Source: Lytechinus variegatus (lineage: Eukaryota; Echinodermata; Echinoidea; Temnopleuroida; Toxopneustidae). From it: a stretch of 64,000 nt of DNA. The stretch is from contig NC_054758.1 of NCBI RefSeq assembly GCF_018143015.1, positions 8,540,501 to 8,604,500 on the forward strand, read 5' to 3'. Under the pieces are notes generated by a model, which saw only the letters and a program-made list of their open reading frames with translations, was not told where the DNA came from and ran no database searches. This document shows, piece after piece, positions 24,201 to 36,200 of this stretch (position 1 is the first letter of the stretch; each line of letters begins with the position of its first letter). A program made the position numbers and the translations under genes.

Positions 24201-27200
24201 CAGCCCCCCCCCCCCCCCCCCCCCTTATGATCTCGGCCGTCGATCGCGCGATCGCGACGAAAATTGGCACACGCATTACCCTTGGCATTACCTACAAATC
24301 TATAACATCAAATTCTTCAAAAAATCTCATGTCTCATTAAAGAGAAATTCCAGTAGTTGCAGTAAACACTGATTTCATGAGAAAGTCTGTAAAACAAGGC
24401 TTAATTGTCAGTATATCATCGAGGATCTAGATCTGGTACTGTTACATTAACTGAACTTTGTGAAATCTTGAAATCTACGCTGAAAAAATGTTCACGCCGA
24501 AGATCCCCAACACAGATAAGCGCACGTGGGACAATGTATAATTATTGCTTAGGGCGTCGGTCCCGACGCCCTACCCGTTTCCTGTGCTTATTTGATGATT
24601 TCTCAGCAATTACACAATTTCTTCCAGAATTCTTTGGCACATAAGTTTTATTTATACAAACAGACACTTTGGTGGTCATTTCATTGGATTCTGTACGAAC
24701 TCATTTTGATATCATTACCAAAACTAGCATTTACCTTTAATGATGCTAATTTATGCGTAAAACCATAAGTTTGCTCTAATTAATAAAATAATGCCCCTGA
24801 ATTGCTTATTTTTGTTTCACATACTCTAGATAGGCATCTGATCAAATTTATTTTTAGAAAATTTCAACATCACATTTATTTTCTTATGTTTTCTATTGTT
24901 TTCTAAATTTCTTATGTATTTCTTTGTTTTTCGAATTTTTGTTTTTTTATCGTTTTTTCAATGTAAATTGTCAAGGGCTTAATTAATTGATTTTAAGCAG
25001 TTAAAGGAAAAATAATGATACATTTATGAATTTTGGCTGAAAACACTATTTGCATTGGATTTGTACACAAATTCACGTTTTTGAGTAATTTGGGGTCTGC
25101 ATGCACTTACAAAATGTTGCGTAATTTCGGAACCGAGTACCCAGGGGTCACAATTTTGGTCTCAAAAGTTGCCCGAGACTTAAAAGTAAAAAGTCAGTGA
25201 GCGACGCGGTCAAAAAATTTTGCGCGGCGGATTTATCGCGAAAAATGTCGAGGAGGGCTGAATCAGCCCCCAGTCTTTTTAGGGTTAAGCGATACTCAAG
25301 TCACAAATTGAATTGTTTGTACCCCGAGCAGACTTTTTTTTGTTTGTTTGCCTGTTTATGTGTTTGCTGTTTGCTAATATGCTTCCTTATTGCTGAAATT
25401 TCTCTAAAACTAGTTTCTGAAAATTTGAAGATTATTGTAGAATTAGATGTAATTTCTTCTCAAATGTTAACAGCCAATCAGAAAACAGTATTTTAATGAC
25501 GTCATCAATATTTGAAAATACTTTTATTGAATTCTACGGGTGAAATTACCCCTATCTACCAAATTTAATCGTATAAATATGTGAAAAAAGGGTTTTGTCG
25601 CACTTTGGGTTCATTCTGGCCCACTGTGCGACGCTAGGCCATGTTTGGACTCGAACACACTACCCTCTGATTACAAGGCGAGAGTCGGAACCGCTAGGCC
25701 ACGGCGCTTCCGATATCAGCCAATTTGACTAATGCAATAATGCCTTTAATATATTGAATTCATAATGATTATGATGTAATATTTATAGCGCTTTACACTA
25801 ATCAATCAAAAGTTTCTAAGCACACATTATGCAGTATAATTACCATGTCTAATATAGCAGAGCAGCTGTTACGCAGACTGCGTTTCAAGGAATACATTCC
25901 TTCCCGGTACATATTCACCTCACCTGGGTTTAGTGCAACGCGTTGTTTATCAATTTCTTTCTAAATGAAATCACGTCATGGCTGGGATCGAACCCACGAC
26001 GCTCTCTGTTTAGAGTCCGAAACTAATTCATTGAGGCACAACGTTCCTCAGTTGTGGGACTATTACATATCTACTATGGTAGTGCGATGTGCAGTATTGT
26101 TTTATGCAGGGTTGTCACAAAAAACGTTTTTTATTTAAAAAAATGAAATAAAACGTTTATAATATTTTAAAACGTTTTAAATCGTTTTTTTTCCCAACGA
26201 ATGATGCAAAATTCGTAAATAAATTAAACTATACAGTCTGATTTAAGCTCTTTATATTTAAAATACATTTTTCGAGTAAGTAAGAGAAGACCACAATATT
26301 TGTTACTGAATGTCCAACAGAAAGGTTAATATTTCCCCTAAAAATGACTAAATCACGGGAATTTAATGCCAAAAAAAGCCCCACTAAATTTGACATTTTA
26401 TAACTTTATTCCTTATGCATGTGCATATACACATACTCCCGGGGTATTTTTAGTCTTGTCAATTGGGGACGGGGGTGCGAGAAGAATTTGCACAATGGAC
26501 TGAAATGACATACTGTTATCTTTGGGGTTTCAAAGCTTTTAATTTCATTCAATGAAGAAATATTTATTTCATTTGAATTGATTATGCCAATTTTACTTCA
26601 ATTTATGAATAAAGCCCTTGAACTGCTTATTTTTTTCAATTGAGGAATTTAAATCAAATGCATATAAGAAAAAAGAAATCAGTATAAAAAAAAGTTTTTT
26701 AACTTTTTTTAAAATGGAAATCATTGGCAATAATTTCAATTAACAAAAAGTACAAATGATACAGATTTTGGCGAGAATTTACAATTGGCTTTATTGAATC
26801 ACGTTTTTGAGTGGGTCTGACGTGCACTTGTGTAATAGCATAACCGCATACCCATGCATGCATCCCAAAATAGTCTTGAATGATACGGCGTGGCCCTGTC
26901 ATGTTTATAGCTTTATCATATAAAATTTTGAGGGGGCCATTGAGTTCCCCTGTGATTTTATGGTCAAGGTTTGCTAGCTGATTGTCTTATGCTGCTTCAG
27001 GTACTTAAAGGACAAGTCCACCCCAACAAAAACTTGATTTGAATAAAAAGAGAAAAATTCAACAAGCATAACACTGAAAATTTTATCAAAATCGGATGTA
27101 AAATAAGAAAGTTAGACATTTTAAAGTTTCGCTTATTTTCAACAAAATAGGTGTATGAACGAGCCAGTTACATCCAAATGAGAGAACTGATGACATCACA

Positions 27201-30200
27201 CACTCGCTATTTCTTTTCTATTTTATTATATGAAATATGAAATATTTGTATTTTCTCATCATTGTCATGTGAAATGAAGTTTCATTCCTCCCTGAACACG
27301 TGGAATTCCATTATTTTAACAATTTGTGCTTCAGGCAATGAGGTCCTAATCATCAAATTCGTAAAAATTGAAATATTGTATAATTCAAACAATAACAATA
27401 AAAAACAAAAGAAATAGTGAGTGAGTGACGTCATCGATTCTCTCATTTGGATGTAACTGGCTCGTTCATATAACTATTTTGTTGAAAATAAGCGAATCTT
27501 TGAAATGTCATAATTTTCTTATTTTACTTCCGATTTTGATGAATTTTTCAGCATTGTGCTTGTCTAATTTTTCTCCATTGATTTAAATCAACATTTTTCT
27601 GAGGTGGACTTGACCTTTAATAAATTATTATGATAATATAGGGTATTTATATTGCGCAAATATCCACCTTGTTAAGAGCTCAATGCGCTCCTATTTACCC
27701 GGCTAAGCGTTTAGACCGCACATAGCTTTTTAAGGAATTATTTCCTACCGGTACCCATTTACCTCACCTGGGTTGAGTGCAGCACATTGTGGATCAGTTT
27801 CTTGCTGAAGGAAATTACGCCATGGCTGGGATTTGCACCCACGACCCTCTGTTTCAAAGTTCTAAGACTAATCCACTGGGCCACAAATCAATTCATCGTT
27901 ACAAAGCGCAAAGTTTCTTGCTTATGTCTGTACCTTAAGAGTACAATGTCAGTTTTAGAATCCATTAATCGTCGCCTGCCCGCAAAGGCAGTTAGCGCGC
28001 ACTGCATGTCGCCTTCCCGCAGAAAGGCTGTTAGCATGCAGTTAACATGTTTTAAAACACACCATTAAAAACGTGCCAACCCTGGTTTTATGTGCCCATT
28101 TAAATCATTTCATGATATATTATATGGACCTTTTGGTCCATATTTTTAATCTTTCACTATCGTGTGGTCAATTTCTCAATGCAATGAAAACTGCGAAGGT
28201 CATTCCACTTTTTAAAAAAGGTGATAAGCTTGATGTTGGGAACTATAGACCTATCTCTTTATTATCTTCGTTTGTTAAGTTATTGGAAAAGATTGTATAT
28301 ACTCGTGTAATTTCGTTTTTTAAAAAGTTTGATATATTTTCTCACTTTCAGTTTGGCTTCTGTGAAAAGCACAGTACCGTACACGCTTTATTGTCTTTTG
28401 TTGAGAAAGTCTCTCACTCAATGGATTTATCGTCCCACACTGTAGGTATATTCCTGGACTTCTCCAAGGCCTTCGACACCATTAACCATGACATTTTACT
28501 TTATAAACTGTCGCACTATGGTGTGCGTGGGAAGGCCTTGGAGTGGTTCAGGAGTTATTTAATGAATAGGAGGGAATATGTATCTTTAAACGAATATGAA
28601 TCTGAACTACGAAACACCAGTTGCAGTGTACCTCAAGGAAGCTTACTTGGCCCTCTTCTTTTTGTTTTGTACATAAACGACTTCTATAGATCATCAAACT
28701 CTCTATCTTTTATATTATTTGCCGATGACACCAATATTTTCTTTTCACATAAAGATCCAAATATTTTAGTTGATACAGTTAATACTGAGTTATTAAGTAT
28801 ATCGCAATGGATACATGCGAACAAACTTTCACTTAATTTACAAAAGACAAATTACATGCTATTTAGCAACTCTTTAGATTCATTACCTTCGGATATAATT
28901 CTAAACAACACACCATTAAAACAGGTTTCTCATACTAAATTTTTGGGGGTCACAGTTGATAGCCATCTTACATGGAAAGTGCATATTAACAATGTATGTA
29001 AAATTATATCAAGAAATATTGGTGTTATCAACAGAATGAAATTTCTTTTACCGCAATCCTCATTATTTATGCTTTATTCGTCATTGATTTTGCCATACCT
29101 GATTGATTTTTATATTGCAAAAGAAAGTTATCCGGATTATTTGCAATGCTCCAATACGCTCTCATACTAATTCTTTATTTCTCGAAAACAAGATTTTGAA
29201 AATTAAGGATTTATATTCATTTCAATTAGGTCAATTTATGTATCAATATAATAGCAATAATTTACCCATTGTTTTTCATGACATGTTTCATAAAAATGAG
29301 AGCATTCATAAATACCCAACTAGGCAATCAGATGAATTCCATTTACCGCTCTTCAGGACGTTCAAAGCCAAAAATACTTTCATTTATGAAGGCCCAAAAT
29401 TTTGGAATTCCCTTCACAACGATTTAAGAAATTCCCCCTCTCTGTTCACTTTCAAAAGAAAGTTAAAATCTTTCTTACTGAAATCTTATAATCAAGTCTG
29501 AAAAATACATCATCACAGATTTTTATCTTTATTCACAGTTCCTTTTCAGTCATGCGCTACTTTGCTTCTTGTCTACACTCCTCTCTCTTTAGGCCTAGTT
29601 CATATGCAGTTCTCACATTCATTCCTCACCCCCCCCCCCCATTCTTCTCTCCCTCTCTCTCTCTTTCATTCATTCGCTTTCTTTCTATATTTTCTCATTC
29701 CTGAGTTTTTTGCGTAATTTTCACATTTGATTATTTGATATTTTCTTTTAATGATGTCTCCTGTTGGCTCTCATAGTTTCTGATTTGATTTGAATATATA
29801 AAATTAATTTCTCGTTTGTCAGATTTTGAGGAGCCCACAACTACAAGCCTAGCTTTTTAGTGGGATCCTCCATTTTCACAAATTATAGATCACAATTTCT
29901 TTACACATGATTATTTTATATATAACTGTTTTATAGCATGTCTTTCTCAAGTTGATTTTATGGCATTGATATATATTTTTATGACGTTGACTTGTTATGA
30001 TTGTATTTATTTGATTTATATTTTGTTGAAAATGAAATAAATGACAAATGAAATATTACGTAATGACAAGCTACTGCACCATTACCATCAAAACCCTATA
30101 TCTTATCACTTCTCATCCCCAATGTGATTCAATTTTCTACTGCCATAAACGTACCTGTGGCATTCATTGTTTTTCATATTACAGATGTTTAAAAAAATTA

Positions 30201-33200
30201 GTTACGAAAAAATGTTTAATTGTCGTATAAGATCGCCGTTCGATACCATTTACTTCATTTACGTTCTTTATTTACGTTTATATCAATTTTTCCCCGTATT
30301 TACCATAATCGCAAAAGCTTTCATTTTTTTTTCTAGAAGAAAACCTCGCCCCAAGCCGGTCTCCTATTCCTATGATAATGATTACATTGGTGGCATTTCA
30401 ACAGGTATGTTCATGTTGTATACTAATTTCGCTGGGCACATCAGTTGTTGGGATAAACCATTGGTTCATTCTAGAGGCAATTCAGTAGAGACGCGTGATT
30501 ATGTCTTTATTGTGCCATCGGAATTTCGATTTGGGTTACTAAGTAGCAACTGAGCCATGTTACCATGGCAATTATAAATGAAAACGTGATCATTATTTGA
30601 TGCCACTGGGTGGATATCGCCTGCGATTCCAAACCACATTATTATACATATAAGGATCCTAGACAAAACTGACAGCAAAGGATAGAGAAAAATAGCTATT
30701 TTCGATGGTATTACAATCTCTGGCGAAATTCAAGAATCATAAGCCTAGTGAATGAAAATTGTTTCAGTTTCAATTTTCTTCTAGGTACTTTGCCATGAGC
30801 CAAATAAAAATCATATCTAGAATTTTCTTTCCTCCGAGAGAGATTTGCTTACAGGATAAACTGAAATAGCTTCTAAAATGAAATCGAAAATCTGTTTGTC
30901 ATAATGCCAAGTGTGATTAATTAATATCTTAGGATGCACACTTTACAAAGGTAAAGTATATGAGCCAATAATGTATATAGGATTTGAGGAACTGCCACTA
31001 TTCGTAATGAAGGTACTCAATGTCAAATACGTTTCATTGATTTCTATTGTCCGTTATTAAACGCTATCCAGATCTCGCATATTACTAATTGCTTTAAGTT
31101 TGGATCGTAAAGTTAATTAGTGTATTGAATGTAGCACTCAAGATATCGTAATGAATTTAACACCTGAAATAAATAAAATTGAATTGGTTGTATAAGAATT
31201 ACAGCCATTTCCTTTTTTTCTTGGACTGAGTTGCGGAATTGAAGAAATAGTATTCAGACTTAAAACGGAGACAAATAACTTTTGGATTAAAGTTTCGTAG
31301 TCTTAATTACAACCCGTAACACTCATATCCACCGTTTTTTACGTCACTGCAGAGGATGAAACTGGAAAATCTGACACACCAAAATCAACTGACACACTAA
31401 AATCAACTCCAAATGTGACACCACGTAAACCTGTCGTACGACCAAAGCCCTCTATCGCCGCCGAATTACGGGTGACTTCCAATGGTGTAGACCATGCTGA
31501 TGTACCGGTATCCAGGTCAGAAGAAGCGCCCAAGGAGCGCCATCCAATACCAATTTCACAGTTTGCCACACTAGTTCAGAACAATAGATATACAGATATG
31601 TTCTACGAAGAATTCCATGTAAGTGTATTTATGTCATATACATGTACATGTAGTTAGCTAGAGATGTTTGTTTTCTCTGCCACATTTTTAAAAAGATTCA
31701 AAGACTCACAATATATTTATCAAGATACCAACTGTGGATAGCAACCAATTTTAGTGCAGAAATTTTGGATTTGACAATGGAAGAAACAATTGTGCCTGAA
31801 AAAGAAACAAATGATTTATTTGGAGCCCAAAAATTTGTCATTTTACATTGTCATTATAATTCGTCGATTTATTCATTTATGTGCTTACGCAAATAATGCT
31901 TGAATGGAGTTTTATCTACGTCTGAAAAATTGCATGATTATTTTTAGCACATAAGTAAATATAACCAAAATAAATGAATTCAGAATTACACTTTAAAACA
32001 GAATGTTCATATTCATGATGTAATGTATATGCTGGACTAATAACAAATGAGAGAACAAAGGTTTGTATTTTAGCGCTTAACGATGAGTTTTGCATAAGTT
32101 ATGATGTTATATTCCTGTGAAACTGATATCAGTGTTATCCAAATCATCATGATCACAAATTTCCTAAACTACAGAAAGAAGACAGCGGTTCGAATATTAA
32201 AATGGTATAATTGCAAAAAGTTTTATGTTCTAATGTGCTTTGCAGCAAATCTTTGAAAAAAAACTATATAATTTAATCTTTCCCAAATCAGTGCCTACCA
32301 GAAGCAAACATCTTTCCTCAAACGGTTGCCAAGAAGAAGATCAACTTTGAGAAGAACAGATACAAGAATATCTTGCCATGTAAGTAGGATCACCCGTAAC
32401 ACAAATGTTAGCTATTAATCGCTAATATGGAAGAAGTAAATGGTTCCTAGGAGGAGCCCGGCTCTGGCGTGTGATACGGCTATCACTGCAGACTGTGTAG
32501 AAACACACCACTTAAGTTGTATGAAAAAGCGGAGAATATGCAGTTTAATGTTCAATTTAATACAGAATAAACAAGTAAAAGGATGTATATATGGACTGAC
32601 TTGTTCATAACACGTCATATATACATGGTATTTCTTCTGTATCTGATATCAAAACAAAAACAATTGTCTACATAGCTGTAGCAACATCACCTTAACATCC
32701 TTCAAGAACATATGGAGTGCAATGATAAAGGTCGAGTATTTTGTACCCTGCAGTCATATTTTTACTAAACTTCATAATTCCTTAAAAAATTCATCGTGCA
32801 TCTTTAACAATGACGGTCTTTCGTTCATTTCTCCCTTATATGTAGGCTACATGTAAATAACAATATGGATTCCTCGTGTGCCCGAACCAAAGGCGCCTCA
32901 TTCATGTCGCTTTGCACGACTGTGTATTTCCATTACGTAACATTCACGTGTACACATATGCCATCTTTTCATGTGCACACCTCATTCATGTTATAACTTG
33001 ACTCATCTATTTCTGTTACTTTCACTCCGTATTTCATCATGCCACTCAGCTTAAAAGATGATATAACTAATTAATATTAAGATAGCAAGTTATTCTACTC
33101 ACGTCATTTGGGCTTGTATCATAAAATAAGCGAAATATAACACCAGCTATCGTCAACACTTCAACACGACGAGAAAAATTTAGCGACACGCCCCCAAGCG

Positions 33201-36200
33201 GTCAAATTCAAATGTATTTTATCATCACTACCACTTTCCCACGACGAGGAAGATTAAGCGACACGCCCCCAAGCGTTAAAACTCAGATCGATTTTATCGT
33301 CTGTCCTGCCTTTACAGATTCGAAATAATAAAGAAAAATAAAACATTACAACAAATAAAGAAATTATAAAAACTTTGTCCTCTACACGACATTAGCAATA
33401 CTGCAATTAGTATACATGTGATACTGCAAAATTGCAATTGTGATGTATATGTTGATGTAAAACAAAGAATACTTCCATAACAATTGCTAATCAAAGGGAT
33501 GAACAATCATGACGCGCGAATGGCATTATAAACATTACAAACCTGAAAAGGAGTATAATATATTTCCGTAAGAAGTTGAGATAAACATAGTTAGGCACAT
33601 TCCAACAATACACTCTAGTGGCATCGAATTATGTATTTCCTGTAATTATCAAACTTTCCTCACATCTCTCTTTCCTTACTTCATCCCGCTAGTCCTCTCT
33701 TACCATCCTTCAACTGTGTACGCAAACACACACACACTCTTGAGTTATTAAGTTATTGCAAAAAAAAAGTTTGTTTGTCTGGAGTCCTATTGTTATGCGT
33801 GCTTTTTATATTTTGTGTGTGTATTTGAAAACAATTTCACTCCATGCGTCTCTAATTCAAAGTCCTACCCCTTCTCCCCCCCCCCTCTCTCTATGTATCT
33901 CTTTTTTTCTCTCTCTCTCTCTCTCTCTCTTTTGATTATATATCCAATATGGTTCTTACTTTGATTACAGACGATTCATCAAGAGTTGTCCTGCCAATCA
34001 TAAATGGAGACCCTGAATCCCATTACTTCAACGCTTCATTTCTGCCGGTAAATAGGAACCCTTTCTAGATTTTGCTCTCTAAAAACACAAAAAAAGAAAA
34101 CACAAGTCATCTCTATTCCTTTTTCGCTTTTGTGTAGATTGAAATTTTGAATTTTTTTTTGTCATTTTTTTTTAAGTTCGTCACTATTCCCTATCTTTAT
34201 TTTGCTTTTTTATTTATTTTCTCTATAACTTCCAGAGCTTTGGAAATGAGCATGCATATATCGCCTCACAAGGTAAAGTTGTATTTCCTTTCTGATGTTA
34301 CCCCTCATATACCGATTGAAATAACACGGGATTTTAGCACCATTTGCACAGTACTTAGACATTCAAAGAAGCATAGACTTATTGCAAAGGGCCTATATTA
34401 GAAAATACTATTTTGTATGATAACTAAAACAAATATTTTCGGTATGTGTATTTATTATCTGTAATCTATTATCTGTAATCTACGTTTTACCATTTTCCGT
34501 AAATCTTGCTGTTCATAATAGATTAAGGAATAATTTATCTTTCAATAATCATAAAAAAACAACATCAACATAATAATCATTGGTACATGTAATACATGAC
34601 TTCTTCCTAGTCTCCTCAATTTACTTCCGTACAGAGGAGGGTTAGGGCAGCAAAATTCGATTTTTTATTTTGAAAAGGTGATTATTTTGCTTGCTCGCTA
34701 CCCTCGCTCGTAACTTTTTAAAAAATCCAATGTACATGTATGACATGTTCGCCCTCATTCGGAATTTGGCTCATTACACCGCAAATGGTAACAAAGGTTT
34801 TCTGTTTTCTGTATGATGTGATTTGAAATGTTAAAACAAATTGACTTATATCGATTGTTTTTCCAAGGCCCAAATAATGCGAGCATGATTGATTTCTGGC
34901 GGTTGGTATGGAAGGAGAATGTAAAAACAATTGCCATGGTAACGAACCTCCAAGAAGGAAACAAGGTTGGTCGCAAAATTTCTAACTCGTTCTCTTCTGG
35001 ATTTTGAAACCGTCGGTATCACATTCACGCCTGCATGTTGGTGTGTAGGCCTATCTGGTGTGGTTTATTGTCATTCCGTCTACTGTTATTTTGCTCACGC
35101 ACCCATTGTCTAATGTCATTTCGTCTATCATCAGTTGGTATACTATCCACATCGTCCAAACAGCATTTCGTCCAATTGCCACTTTGCCAAAAGCATGCTG
35201 GTCTAATAACCATTCCATCTATTATCATTTGGTCTAATTGCATTTTTTTTCCAATTGGTCCAATAGCCACTTTGTCCATTTTCATTTCGCCTATTACATT
35301 TTAATCCAATAGCCAACTGTCCCAAAGTTGGCTATTTTTTAGATGCACTTTAAAATTATCTTGATCAAGTCACTGAATTTTCTGATCGAATTTTATTACT
35401 CGGTTATCTCAATTGTAACACGTTAATAACAAATTCTTTATACAAAAGGCTTGATAAATTAGGGAGCTTGGGTGGACTAAATCAACTAATTCAACAACCA
35501 ACCCGAGCGACACCAAATTGTAGTATCCTACTCGCCTCTAATCCCTTTGGTACATTACAATTTTTTTAAGGATGATTTCATTGTATTCTTTCAACTCAAA
35601 ATTAATATTCACATTCCATAAACAAGTTGTTTAAATTTTTTGAAACATGATTATAAATTATACAATAAATCCATGTCCTATATGCAACTTATACATCAAA
35701 CATCAGATACTGGAAATTGATAATGATGCATTTCAACAATTGCAAAATGAAATATTAACAAGATGTATTAAATGACAAGAGAGAAAAACAGAACAATGAT
35801 AAAAATGTGATGTTCTACCTACAAAGGGGCAATATAGCTCTGGGGAAATTATGCTCTATCCCATTTTTTTTCACACGACTCATTTAGGACTTATGAATCT
35901 AACGTACAGTGCAGTCATGTTTCTCATTTTCATTCAGATAAAATGTCGCCAATACTGGCCAGAGTCGAAATCTGTGACCTTTGGTGACATCTTTGTCAAT
36001 TTGGAATCTGTTACGAATTGTACCGGAGGATTAAAGAGAACAATGTTCATGAAAAGGGTATGTGCGAGGAAAGTAATTTAGTTTAACAATTTAGATAAAG
36101 GAGAAATAAACCGTATATCAAGCAGATCGTACCCTTGTCTAGTTTAGAAGGATGTCTCGTATAACGATATTACTCGATAGTTCATTTGAAGTGTTGAGGC

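Larger units (their letters stand above)
22439..25628. mobile_element. Transib/RAG-family-like element with RSS-like termini, non-autonomous
   Basis: Both ends start CACAGTGGGCCAG reading inwards. Right end (minus strand): heptamer CACAGTG 25622-25628, 23-bp spacer 25599-25621, then ACAAAACCC 25590-25598, one mismatch from the consensus nonamer ACAAAAACC. Left end: CACAGTG 22439-22445, 23 bp, then CCAAAACTG 22469-22477; a 12-bp reading gives GCAAAAGTG. The TSD is CGACG at 22434-22438 and 25629-25633, five bases and fitting the C-G-N-C-G preference known for Transib. The interior carries a 1.1-kb TTAA element and no recognised RAG1/RAG2 or transposase. Confidence 0.75.
26107..28084. mobile_element. 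hAT-type non-autonomous element (8-bp duplication)
   Basis: Ends CAGGGTTGTCAC and GTGCCAACCCTG are inverted repeats. GTTTTATG flanks both sides exactly (26099-26106 and 28085-28092). Inside: AT-rich unique DNA, a TTAA foldback MITE (27005-27620) and a SINE (27625-27892). No hAT transposase was seen. Confidence 0.85.

Noticed and set aside
19571-30337. Two adjacent genes (a Tie kinase receptor and an RPTP) instead of one
   Set aside because: No kinase exon lies in the 10.8-kb gap, no second membrane helix precedes exon 13, and the splice phases on both sides match. Kept as the main alternative to test by cDNA.
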